Assembly (NCBI GenBank): GCA_035299065.1
Contig: DATGXI010000171.1
Span: 1 to 34,528, forward strand
Reading direction: 5' to 3'
Source: DASPJQ01 sp035299065
GTDB lineage: Bacteria; Bacteroidota; Bacteroidia; Flavobacteriales_D; UBA2798
DNA length: 34,528 nt
Part shown: positions 7,680 to 15,392 of the stretch, one piece after another
How the letters are laid out: each line of letters opens with the position of its first letter
Numbering within the stretch: position 1 is the stretch's first letter
The notes under the pieces: generated by a model
What the model saw: only the letters and a program-made list of their open reading frames with translations
Database searches by the model: none
What the model was told of the DNA's origin: nothing
Position numbers and translations under genes: made by a program

Positions 7680-8630
7680 ATGCTTCGTCCCATGCAAATA
7701 CTTTCATTCCTGCTAATTGCATCAATGCTTACGCTTACGTGTACAAAAGAACATGCGGGTGGAGCGGTAAGTTACAAAACAAAAAAGGTGATCATTCTTT
7801 TAGTGGATGGTCCACGCTGGGAGGAAACGGGTGGAGATACAACCCATCAATACATGACTCACACTTACGCTGACCTTGCACCACAGGGAACCCTTTTTGA
7901 GAATTTTCAGAATAATGGTCAAACACTAACCATACCTGGCCACACAGCTATTTTAACCGGACGTTACCAGGTAATTGCCAATGACGGTTCTGAAACACCA
8001 AATTTTCCGAGCCTTTTACAATTATACCTTGAAAAATATCCGCAAGCCAAAACATTGCTTATGGCAAGCAAAGGGAAAATTTCGTGCATGAAAAATTGTC
8101 TTGAGCCTTCGTATGCGGGTCAATTTGTGCCCGAAATTGATTGCGGGCTTGATGGAATTGGTGGTGGAAATACAGAAGATTCAGTAACCTTTGAAAAGCT
8201 AAAAGCGCGCATGACAACCGATCACCCTGATTTTATTTTTGTGCAGTTCAGGTTTCCTGACGCGGCTGCCCATGCTGGTGATACGGCTGGTTATATCAAC
8301 GGCATTGTAAAAGATGATCAATACGCGTTTGAAACCTGGAATTTAATTCAGTCGTTACCCTATTACCAAAATGAAACCATGCTGATTGTTACCAATGATC
8401 ACGGACGACACCCTGATGGAACATTGGATGGATTTATAAATCATGGTGACGGTTGCCCGGGTTGCAGACACATTAATTGCCTTATGCTGGGCCCCGATGT
8501 GCATGCCGGCAAAGTAATTTCAAATACATATGACCAAACCGATATTCATGCAACCATTTGCGGAATGCTCAAACTGAACAATGAATTTGGGCAGGGACAA
8601 ATGATTCTTGAGGCGTTGAAGGTTCATTAG
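7680..8630 (+). CDS. Alkaline-phosphatase-superfamily hydrolase (phosphodiesterase/sulfatase-like), exported
   Basis: The protein has about 316 residues. The N-terminus is a signal peptide (MLRPMQILSFLLIASML) ending in LTLTC, a non-standard but possible lipobox. The body matches the type I phosphodiesterase/nucleotide pyrophosphatase branch: metal Asp in IILLVDGPRW, the likely Thr nucleophile region in LTIPGHTAILTG, a second metal segment FRFPDAAAHAGD, and VTNDHGRH for the paired Asp-His ligands. It carries an unusual number of Cys (SCMKNCLEP, IDCGLDG, GDGCPGCRHINC) that could form disulfides outside the cytoplasm. ATG at 7680 supplies the only positive charge in the signal peptide and is preferred; 7692 is the alternative. 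The substrate is unknown, and no sulfatase-maturation motif (CxPxR) is seen. Confidence 0.8.
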   Translation: MLRPMQILSFLLIASMLTLTCTKEHAGGAVSYKTKKVIILLVDGPRWEETGGDTTHQYMTHTYADLAPQGTLFENFQNNGQTLTIPGHTAILTGRYQVIANDGSETPNFPSLLQLYLEKYPQAKTLLMASKGKISCMKNCLEPSYAGQFVPEIDCGLDGIGGGNTEDSVTFEKLKARMTTDHPDFIFVQFRFPDAAAHAGDTAGYINGIVKDDQYAFETWNLIQSLPYYQNETMLIVTNDHGRHPDGTLDGFINHGDGCPGCRHINCLMLGPDVHAGKVISNTYDQTDIHATICGMLKLNNEFGQGQMILEALKVH

Positions 8631-8836
8631 TTCATAAATTTATGGTTCATAATTCGTAGTTGAGGGTTAGCGGGGTTATATTTTTTGGTATAACGAATAA
8701 TAAATATTCACATGCATGTTATTTGCTTGGTCCAATTCCTTCATTTTCCGGCAAATCATATTGTAATCCGTTCATGTAATTGTATACACCAAACCTTATA
8801 ATTGGTTATATTTACTCACCCAAAACAGGTGAAACT

Positions 8837-10603
8837 ATGAAGTTTATTTTATCCAATGCAATTGCATGTGCAATGCTTTTTGTTGCTGCAAAAACAAATG
8901 CACAGGTTATTTTACCCAAAGGTTTAAGCGAAGCCGAAATGAATTTGCTTGAACACAGTCATTATACTTTTCCAACCACACGTGGAATTACAACAGCCCC
9001 GGCAGGACCGGTAAGAACAATGGCGCAGTGGGAGGAGTTGGCCGGCCTGGTAGTAACCTACACAGGATATGAGAGCATTGTGCGTCAAATTATTGATCAC
9101 GCACAGGAAGAATGCATTGTGCTGGTAGCCTGCAGTGATTCAAATAATGTGAAAAGTGATTTGATTGCTGACGGAATTCCGTTAACAAATGTGCGCTACA
9201 TTGAAGTTCCATTCAACAGTATTTGGGTACGTGATTATGGTGGACACACCGTTTACCAAAACGATGTTGGAAACCGCGGCCTTGTGGAATGGATTTACAA
9301 CCGTCCGCGTCCTGATGACGATGTAATGCCCGATGCACACGGTGCTTTTTTTGGCATACCTGTTTACAGCACAACCGCAGCGCCAAATGACATTATGAAT
9401 ACAGGCGGAAACTGGATGGTTGATGGGGCCGGAACAGCCTTTGCATCAGAACTGATTACCGATGAAAATGATGGAACGGGATCGTACAGTTTACCTTACC
9501 CAACACATAGCGAGGCAGCCATTGACGCCATATTTAATACATGGATGGGTATTAACCGGTATGTAAAAATGCCAACCTTGCCTTTTGACGGTATTCATCA
9601 CATTGACATGCACATGAAATTTGTGAATGAAGAAACTATTTTGTGGGGCGAGTATCCGGCAGGAGAATCAGACGGGCCGCAAATTGAAGCCAACCTTGCA
9701 TACATACAGGCAACGTTTAATTCATGTTACGGAACTCCGTATAAAGTAAAACGCATTCCCATGCCGCCAAGTTCGGGTGGCGTTTACCCGGCAGCCGGGG
9801 GATATTACCGTACATATACCAATCACGTAATTGTAAATAAAACCATTATTGTACCTGGTTACCGTACCGAGTATGATACAACGGCACAACGTATTTTGGA
9901 AGAATGTTACCCGGGTTATACCATTAAATTTATTGATGTGGATAACTCAGGATCGGCATTAATAAGCCAAAGCGGTGCCATACATTGCATAACAAATAAT
10001 ATTGGTGTTGATAATCCTTTATTAATCCGTCATCAGGAATTGGCCGATACGTATGATGATGTTAACCCGTATGCGGTTACAGCTTTTATTAAACACGTAA
10101 GCGGAATTAATACGGCAACATTGCAGTACAGCACCGATGGGGGAACGGTGTGGACACCTGTGAGCATGACATCAATTGGGAGTGATAATTATACAGCAAA
10201 TATTCCTGCACAGGCAGTTGGCACACATGTATTGTATTATATACAGGCGAGTGCAGTGAGTGGAAAAACACAAGTGAAACCACTTGTTGCACCAGCGGGT
10301 AACTTTGATTTTTATGTATTGGGTACGTCAGGCATTGCCAATAAACCAATGGGTGATGGCGGTATAAATGTTTTTCCGAATCCGGCAGGCGCTATAACAT
10401 GCATTGATTTGACCAATGTAAACGGAAAAATTACCGTTTCATTGCAAAACATTTTGTCACAAACCGTGCAAACCATTTTTACAGGGAATGTTGATATGAA
10501 CAAAAAAGTGTTTTTTGATGCAAGCCAGTACGAAGCAGGAACCTATTTGGTAAAGGTTACAACTGCAAATGGCGTAATGGTGTCAAAAGTGATTGTGAAA
10601 TAA
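8837..10603 (+). CDS. Secreted peptidylarginine/agmatine deiminase with T9SS sorting domain (PPAD-like)
   Basis: The 588-residue product begins with a signal peptide (MKFILSNAIACAMLFVAA, cleavage before Gln23). An in-frame ATG at 8780 would add 19 residues ahead of the signal peptide and is rejected. Residues ~55-405 are a PAD_porph/agmatine deiminase domain that hydrolyses a guanidino group to a ureido group plus ammonia. The expected catalytic residues are present: Asp133 in WVRDYGG, His255 and Asp257 in HHIDMH, and nucleophile Cys384 in GAIHC. An Ig-like domain follows (~410-495), then a T9SS type A sorting domain (VFPNPAG... to the terminal VSKVIVK). This order of deiminase, Ig-like domain and sorting domain is that of P. 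gingivalis PPAD. Whether it acts on protein C-terminal arginine, free arginine or agmatine cannot be told. Confidence 0.9.
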   Translation: MKFILSNAIACAMLFVAAKTNAQVILPKGLSEAEMNLLEHSHYTFPTTRGITTAPAGPVRTMAQWEELAGLVVTYTGYESIVRQIIDHAQEECIVLVACSDSNNVKSDLIADGIPLTNVRYIEVPFNSIWVRDYGGHTVYQNDVGNRGLVEWIYNRPRPDDDVMPDAHGAFFGIPVYSTTAAPNDIMNTGGNWMVDGAGTAFASELITDENDGTGSYSLPYPTHSEAAIDAIFNTWMGINRYVKMPTLPFDGIHHIDMHMKFVNEETILWGEYPAGESDGPQIEANLAYIQATFNSCYGTPYKVKRIPMPPSSGGVYPAAGGYYRTYTNHVIVNKTIIVPGYRTEYDTTAQRILEECYPGYTIKFIDVDNSGSALISQSGAIHCITNNIGVDNPLLIRHQELADTYDDVNPYAVTAFIKHVSGINTATLQYSTDGGTVWTPVSMTSIGSDNYTANIPAQAVGTHVLYYIQASAVSGKTQVKPLVAPAGNFDFYVLGTSGIANKPMGDGGINVFPNPAGAITCIDLTNVNGKITVSLQNILSQTVQTIFTGNVDMNKKVFFDASQYEAGTYLVKVTTANGVMVSKVIVK

Positions 10604-10652
10604 GAGGATTAATCCTTCAATTCGGAACCCCAATATTGTCTTATAGATTATG

Positions 10653-10690
10653 TAATTACCCTGGATTTTTTCCGGGGTTAATTATTTTTA
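10653..10690 (+). terminator. Hairpin plus T-rich tail after the deiminase gene
   Basis: A stem of about 12 bp with one bulge forms between 10653-10664 and 10672-10684 around a T-rich loop, and is followed by a TATTTTTAT tail. It lies 50 bases past the deiminase stop and is a reasonable intrinsic terminator. Confidence 0.55.
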
Positions 10691-10850
10691 TACCCTGCTA
10701 TGGTTTTTTAAGTCAAGGCCGGGTAACACAAAACGAAAGCCGCCTATAATGGATGAAACCGAAACCGCGAACTTCATTTTTATGGTGCATGTTGGTTTGG
10801 GAGCTAAACAAAAAGTATAAAAAGTGCATTTGCTGGTTAAACAGTAAGGT

Positions 10851-11411
10851 TTAGCCAAGGTACTTGTGATACGCATCAATTTTGGATCTTAGCCTGTTTG
10901 CCAGGTAGTGATTACCGTCTTTTAATTCGGTAAGTATGATCTCTGCCTCATGAATGTATTTTAATTTTTTTTCGTTGGTCCAGTAATAGGGTGGAGCATA
11001 TAAATTTACAATCCTGTCGGCAAGTTTAACGGCCCATATTTCCATTGGTTGTTGCTTGATTCGTTTTAAGCTATCAAGCATTTTTTCAAGCCGGTCTTCA
11101 ATTTCATCGTTTTTTGAAAGGGCAAGTACACCTTTGGCTACCTCGGGGCCAAACAGATCGTTTATCTGATCAAATGTACAGGCAGTGTCTTCAATGCTAT
11201 CATGCAGTATGGCACATTTGATGGCCAAACCCGCGTTCATGTTTTCTGTATGATTCAGCGCATTTAAAATTTCAAATGTTACGCTTCCAATATGATTTAC
11301 ATATTCAATTTTTTCATGTTGTTCAGCTCCGCCATAGGTTTGCCCGTAATGGAGTTTTGAAGCAGTTTGCCAAATATCCTGGATCTCGTCAATTGACCAA
11401 TGTTGTTTCAT
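10851..11411 (-). CDS. Small HD-domain hydrolase of the RelA/SpoT (Mesh1-like) type
   Basis: This 186-residue stand-alone HD protein has the motif pattern of the (p)ppGpp hydrolase domain of RelA/SpoT homologs. HYGQ (21-24) and YVNHIGSV (His40) correspond to the first conserved His region, followed by the HD signature ILHDSIEDT (His70, Asp71, Glu74, Asp75) and VKLADRIVNL (Asp132, Asn136). There is no synthetase, TGS or ACT domain, and the length matches small alarmone hydrolases. The predicted role is Mn-dependent removal of the 3'-pyrophosphate of ppGpp in the cytoplasm, or turnover of another nucleotide; the latter cannot be excluded because some members prefer NADPH or other substrates. 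It stands alone, with the RDD protein 120 bases upstream on the same strand. Confidence 0.8.
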   Translation of the reverse strand: MKQHWSIDEIQDIWQTASKLHYGQTYGGAEQHEKIEYVNHIGSVTFEILNALNHTENMNAGLAIKCAILHDSIEDTACTFDQINDLFGPEVAKGVLALSKNDEIEDRLEKMLDSLKRIKQQPMEIWAVKLADRIVNLYAPPYYWTNEKKLKYIHEAEIILTELKDGNHYLANRLRSKIDAYHKYLG

Positions 11412-11533
11412 GTGATGGTGTTAAGTAATTCAAACTATTTTTTCGTTTCACGCTTGAGCCTGGGCCCGGTTTTAGCTGGTATAGCTCAATTTTTGACCTG
11501 CCTGCTTAGCATTCGTCACTCAGCCAATTCGCT

Positions 11534-11908
11534 TTAATTGATCTTATAAAATCGTATGTTGTCTGTTCTTGAACGGAATACAGCAATGAATTTTTCTTTT
11601 GTTGTCAACGGCTGCAGGCTATGGTTCAGATATTTTACTTTACAGATGCGCATGCCAATGGTTTTTTCCATAAGAAAAATGCATACAAAACGATACATGA
11701 AAATAATTCCAAGCGTTATCAGGAATCGCAAAGGCGACTCATGTATAATAAGGTGTCTTATGAATTCCCTTGGGGCTAAAAAATACAAAGCAAAAACCAG
11801 TGAAAGTTCAATAACGATATCAATAAGTATAGTGAAAAAACGTTGTGTAAAGGAGCATTCTGTTTCCTGAACATCAGCAGCATCAAGAATAGAGTCGGTT
11901 TTATTCAT
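11534..11908 (-). CDS. RDD-family inner-membrane protein
   Basis: This 124-residue protein has about two to three hydrophobic segments. The first contains the RDD-type pattern RFFTILIDIVIE (Arg and Asp in the helix), the second is LRFLITLGIIFMYRFVCIFL, and the family follow-up EKTIGMRICKVKYL comes after it. RDD proteins are small membrane proteins of mostly unknown function; some have been linked to ion transport. ATG at 11906-11908 is chosen; GTG one codon upstream (11909-11911) is an alternative. A run of purely shadow frames overlies it on the plus strand. The C-terminus (AVFRSRTDNIRFYKIN) is soluble and basic. Confidence 0.8.
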   Translation of the reverse strand: MNKTDSILDAADVQETECSFTQRFFTILIDIVIELSLVFALYFLAPREFIRHLIIHESPLRFLITLGIIFMYRFVCIFLMEKTIGMRICKVKYLNHSLQPLTTKEKFIAVFRSRTDNIRFYKIN

Positions 11909-12012
11909 CACATTTTAATCTGGAAATGCACATTGTTTAGCTTACCGGTATACAACAAAAATGCGCCTCTTAAAAAGCCCGTTTCTTTGTACTCACATCT
12001 CAAGACTCAGTA

Positions 12013-12573
12013 CTAAAGTGTGCACGTATACACAAAAGCAGGAGGCAAATTGAAAGGTGAAAACTTAACTTTCACTTTTTTGAAACGTGCCTTCAATAAT
12101 TTATGCGCATTCAAACTGTATTGGTATTGGGTAAAAATGCCTTTGCGATCCAGGAATTTTACGGTGTTGTTAAGAATGTTTGTTTTAGCAGGATTTGGAA
12201 TCACTGTAAACGGAAGCGATGAAATAATAATATCAGCATGATCAAAACCAAACTTGTGCAAATACTCACCAATTTTTTCAGCTGAATCATTGATGATTTC
12301 CAGGCGCGGGTCAGCCGGAATTTTGTCACGTAGGATTTGACAAAACGACTCCTGCGTTTCAAATACCAGGAACTTTGCATCAGGACTCATGCGCCTTAAA
12401 ACCTCAATGGTGAAAGGGCCTGTACCCGGGCCATATTCAACAATGATTTTTGCGTTTTCCACGTCAAGCTTGCCTAACATGGTTCTTACCAGTATTTTGG
12501 AACTCGGAGCAATGGCTCCTACTACTTTTTTTTCCTTGAAAAATTCTTTTAAAAAGGTTGTCTTCTTTGCCAT
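12013..12573 (-). CDS. Class I SAM-dependent methyltransferase, PmtA-like
   Basis: The protein has 186 residues. A longer frame reaches 12705, but its first 44 residues overlap the divergent gene and its promoter region and read as non-coding. ATG at 12573 begins a normal basic leader (MAKKTTFLKEFFKEKK) and lies ~20 bases from a perfect TATATTTG box. Motif I is VEYGPGTGPFT, a following acidic residue lies in FETQESF, and motif IV is SSLPFTVIP rather than the NPPY or DPP motifs of nucleic-acid methyltransferases. The segment ahead of it (VVGAIAPSSKILVR) and the SSLPF motif fit bacterial phospholipid N-methyltransferases of the PmtA kind and related rRNA-dimethylase-like proteins. The substrate is uncertain. 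Confidence 0.82.
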   Translation of the reverse strand: MAKKTTFLKEFFKEKKVVGAIAPSSKILVRTMLGKLDVENAKIIVEYGPGTGPFTIEVLRRMSPDAKFLVFETQESFCQILRDKIPADPRLEIINDSAEKIGEYLHKFGFDHADIIISSLPFTVIPNPAKTNILNNTVKFLDRKGIFTQYQYSLNAHKLLKARFKKVKVKFSPFNLPPAFVYTCTL

Positions 12574-12586
12574 CCTGCTGCGTCTT

Positions 12587-12616
12587 CTTAATTGGTGGCA
12601 AATATAACCAATTAAG
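12587..12616. promoter_or_regulatory. Perfect 10-bp inverted repeat around a -7 box (candidate operator)
   Basis: CTTAATTGGT (12587-12596) and ACCAATTAAG (12607-12616) are exact reverse complements with a 10-bp spacer. Read on the minus strand, the spacer holds TATATTTG (12599-12606), a perfect TAnnTTTG -7 element for the methyltransferase gene. Two half-sites one helical turn apart and centred on the -7 box are what a dimeric repressor would need. Confidence 0.6.
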
Positions 12617-12667
12617 CATATATACATTGACTGAATATTTGTAATTTGCACTGTTTTTGAACAAGTT

Positions 12668-14212
12668 ATGGCAGGTATAAAATTGTTAAAATGGCTGGGT
12701 TTCACACTCGTTTATGTAATTCCTTTTCAGGGATTTACGCAGGACGAGGCTGACCAGTTGTTTGCAAAAGGCAATTATGACGGGGCCTATGACCTGTACA
12801 CCCAAACCGACCCCGCCCGCCAGCCGGTTGACATCCAGTACAAAATTGGTATTTGCATGTTAAACGGTACTAACCCCGATAAAACAGGTGCCGCGGCCCT
12901 TATTTTAAATTATTGCAATGCACATCCCGAAGACGGGAATGCAAATTTCGTATATGGCAAGGCGTTAGTTTTTGAACAACGTTTTGATGAGGCCGAAGAA
13001 CAGTTTACCAAATGCTTAATAAGTAAAAACATTTCAGACATCAATAAAAAAAACGCAGGGCGCGAACTGGAATATTGCCAGGATGCCCGCGTACTTATAC
13101 CATTTGCCATTAGTGCCAGCATTGATCCGGTGGGCAATAAAATCAACTCAGTGTTTAGCGATTACTACCCGTTTACCAATGGCGATGAAAGCATTATTTA
13201 TTTCAACAGCCGCAGGAACGATGGAAGCATTGAAAAAGAAAATGGTGATTTTACCAGCAATATTTACTACGCTACCTATGAAGAAAATGGGTTTGGTAAA
13301 CCTGAATTGTTGAAAGGTCCCATTAATGACCCCGCCTATGATGAAGAAATTGTGGGCTTGAGCAATGATGGAAAAAAAGCCCTGATAAGTTTTGTAAATA
13401 AAAACGGCAATACCGATTTAAAAATTGCCAACATTGAAAAAGGAAAAATCACTTCGTACGATAAATTGCCCAAAGAGTTGAATTCAGCCAGCGATGAGAT
13501 TGCGGCCACATTTGGAATGACCAGTAACGAAATTTATTTTGCCAGCAACCGCCCGGGTGGATTTGGCGGAATTGATTTGTATATTATACGCAAGGACCCT
13601 AAAGGAAAATGGGCAAAAGCACAAAATTTGGGCCCTGAAATAAATACGCATTACGATGAAGATTTTCCAAACCTGGCACACGATGGAAAATCCTTGTTTT
13701 TTAGTTCAAAAGGCCACAACTCAATTGGCGGGTATGATATTTTTAAAGCCGAGTGGGATGAAACCGTGGTGCGTTTTGTAAAACCAGTAAACATTGGTTA
13801 CCCGGTAAACACATTGTACGATGACATGAACCTGAACTTTTCAGCAAACGGTCGTTACGGGTATTGCTCACGCCTTACACCAAAGGCTGAATATGATATT
13901 TACCGGGTAACATTTGAGGAAGTTGAACCGCAAATTTCAATTGTAACAGGTGTATTGAAAATTGACAAACCCGAAGACGAGTTGTTAAGTGGTTTGCTCA
14001 TGATAGTGGAGGACGTAAAATCCGGTGAACTCCTGGGCGAATATTTACCTAACCCAAACACCTTGCGTTATGTTATGGCGCTAAAGCCCGGTGCGTATAA
14101 AGTTACCATTACCATTGACGGTTTTGAGCCCATTGAAGAAAAATTAATAATTGGTGAAAAAGGCGGATATGTACCTGAATTAACTGTTGATTATACCTTA
14201 AAACGCAATTAG
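12668..14212 (+). CDS. TPR-PD40 beta-propeller protein, PorE-like but without OmpA domain
   Basis: This 514-residue exported protein has a signal peptide up to GFT|Q (Gln25). Residues ~28-135 are TPR-like helices (ADQLFAKGNYDGAYDLY, VYGKALVFEQRFDEAEEQF). Residues ~150-415 contain PD40/TolB-like propeller blades with the usual cores IIYFNSRRND, EIYFASNRPGGFGGIDLY, SLFFSSKGHNSIGGYDI and RYGYCSRL...EYDIY. Residues ~425-512 form a carboxypeptidase-regulatory-like beta domain (LLMIVEDVKSGELLGEY ... YKVTITIDGFEPIEEKL). This is the order found in T9SS component PorE and its relatives, but the C-terminal peptidoglycan-binding OmpA domain is missing: the gene stops and a rhomboid gene begins in the same bases. 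It could be an envelope scaffold; a direct role in T9SS is not shown. Confidence 0.85.
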   Translation: MAGIKLLKWLGFTLVYVIPFQGFTQDEADQLFAKGNYDGAYDLYTQTDPARQPVDIQYKIGICMLNGTNPDKTGAAALILNYCNAHPEDGNANFVYGKALVFEQRFDEAEEQFTKCLISKNISDINKKNAGRELEYCQDARVLIPFAISASIDPVGNKINSVFSDYYPFTNGDESIIYFNSRRNDGSIEKENGDFTSNIYYATYEENGFGKPELLKGPINDPAYDEEIVGLSNDGKKALISFVNKNGNTDLKIANIEKGKITSYDKLPKELNSASDEIAATFGMTSNEIYFASNRPGGFGGIDLYIIRKDPKGKWAKAQNLGPEINTHYDEDFPNLAHDGKSLFFSSKGHNSIGGYDIFKAEWDETVVRFVKPVNIGYPVNTLYDDMNLNFSANGRYGYCSRLTPKAEYDIYRVTFEEVEPQISIVTGVLKIDKPEDELLSGLLMIVEDVKSGELLGEYLPNPNTLRYVMALKPGAYKVTITIDGFEPIEEKLIIGEKGGYVPELTVDYTLKRN

Positions 14213-14844
14213 TGGAATTTTCCTACACGCTACTACTGATAACTGTAACCGTCATCATTTCGTTTTACGCGCACGACAGGCCTGCTGTAAAAAGTAAACT
14301 TCTTTTCAGGCCCTACGAAATTAAAAACAACAAAGCTGAAATCCACCGGTTTATTTCCCATGCATTTATACACGCACATTTAATACACCTTGTCATGAAC
14401 ATGATGGTGTTGTACTGGTTTGGCAGCCTGCTTGAAATCGTGTTTAAAGCCAGGTATGGCAGCGTGGGTTTATATTATTACCTGTTGTTGTATTTTGGTG
14501 GTGCCGTTTTTTCCAGCATTTATTCATATGTAAAGCACAAGGATAATATTATGTATAGTTCACTGGGCGCATCAGGAGCAACCATGGCTCTTGTGTTTTC
14601 CTATGTGGCCCTGGCACCTACAGCTCCCATGGGACTTGCTTTTATGCCTGCCCTGCATTTACCATCTATAATTTTTGGTTTATTGTTGCTTGCGGCTGAA
14701 TACTACATGGAGCGCAGGGGCAACTCGGGCATAGCACATGATGCGCATATATTTGGTGCGCTTTATGGTTTTGGATTCACACTTTTAATCGATATTGAAA
14801 ACTGGCGCAATTTTATTTCGCAAATAAAAAATGCATTCCAATAA
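14212..14844 (+). CDS. Rhomboid-family intramembrane serine protease
   Basis: This 210-residue membrane protein has about six hydrophobic segments. Catalytic Ser121 lies in GASGATM and His179 in AHIFGALYGF. The HxxxN element of rhomboids is seen as HLVMN, preceded by HRFISHAFIHA, the loop-1 region. It cleaves transmembrane segments of other proteins within the bilayer. The start is GTG at 14212-14214, overlapping the preceding TAG by one base (TAGTG); the first residues after it begin a transmembrane helix. It overlaps the next gene by 14 bases, so PD40 protein, rhomboid and phosphatase are probably made from one message. The substrate is unknown. Confidence 0.9.
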   Translation: MEFSYTLLLITVTVIISFYAHDRPAVKSKLLFRPYEIKNNKAEIHRFISHAFIHAHLIHLVMNMMVLYWFGSLLEIVFKARYGSVGLYYYLLLYFGGAVFSSIYSYVKHKDNIMYSSLGASGATMALVFSYVALAPTAPMGLAFMPALHLPSIIFGLLLLAAEYYMERRGNSGIAHDAHIFGALYGFGFTLLIDIENWRNFISQIKNAFQ

Positions 14845-15322
14845 AGCCATATTTTTTGACCGTGATGGGGTTTTGGTTCACGAAGATGGTGAGTATACCT
14901 TTACGCGTCAAAAATTACGCATCAACCAAAACGTGCCCGAGTTTTTAGCCGAAGTAAAAAAGCGCGGTTATTTATTGTTTGTAATCACCAACCAGGGTGG
15001 GGTAGGTAAGGGGCTTTACACAAAAAAAGAGGTTGCTGAAATGCACACAATACTGGCTGCCGAATTTGAAAAAGCAGGGGTTAAAATGGAAAAATACCTG
15101 GTATGCGCGCACCACCCGGTTAGCTCAAATTGCCTTTGCCGCAAACCGGGATCCTTATTGCTGGAGCGGGCCATTGCTTTGTATAACCTTGATGTTAAGG
15201 CCAGTTATTTAATTGGCGATCGCGAAAGGGATGTGCAGGCAGCTCAACGGGCAGGAATAAATCCAATTTTAATAACCTCCAATTCATCATTATTTACTAT
15301 TTTGGATAAAGTAAAACCATAA
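14831..15322 (+). CDS. gmhB: HAD-IIIA phosphatase, GmhB-like (heptose bisphosphate phosphatase family)
   Basis: This 163-residue HAD-superfamily phosphatase has nucleophile Asp10 and acid/base Asp12 in FFDRDGVL, motif II Thr in FVITNQGGVGKG, motif III Lys in CRKPGSLLLE, and motif IV IGDRERDVQAA. The Cys/His cluster CAHHPVSSNCLCRKP is the zinc-binding loop typical of D-glycero-D-manno-heptose-1,7-bisphosphate 7-phosphatase. GmhB acts in the synthesis of ADP- or GDP-heptose for LPS and glycans. The same fold also serves histidinol-phosphate phosphatases, so the exact substrate is not certain, and no other heptose genes are adjacent. Its start lies inside the rhomboid gene. Confidence 0.82.
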   Translation: MHSNKAIFFDRDGVLVHEDGEYTFTRQKLRINQNVPEFLAEVKKRGYLLFVITNQGGVGKGLYTKKEVAEMHTILAAEFEKAGVKMEKYLVCAHHPVSSNCLCRKPGSLLLERAIALYNLDVKASYLIGDRERDVQAAQRAGINPILITSNSSLFTILDKVKP

Positions 15323-15370
15323 GCAACAATTTTATAGCCACGCCCACACTTGTTTTGACACACCCACGCC

Positions 15371-15391
15371 AACTGTAAACTGTAAACTGAA
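15371..15391 (+). repeat. Short tandem heptamer just before a start codon
   Basis: The heptamer AACTGTA is present as two full copies followed by a partial third (AACTGAA), ending two bases before the ATG at 15393. It is too short to infer function, but it occupies the whole position where a leader or ribosome-binding region would be. Confidence 0.5.
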
Positions 15392-15392
15392 A

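Noticed and set aside
8780..8836. Upstream ATG for the deiminase
   Set aside because: It would place 19 polar residues before a complete signal peptide starting at 8837.
11556..11870. 104-codon open frame on the plus strand
   Set aside because: It is antisense to the RDD protein, which has recognisable membrane segments and a family motif.
12574..12705. 44-residue N-terminal extension of the methyltransferase
   Set aside because: It would run through a perfect -7 box and palindrome and overlap the divergent gene; ATG 12573 gives a normal N-terminus.
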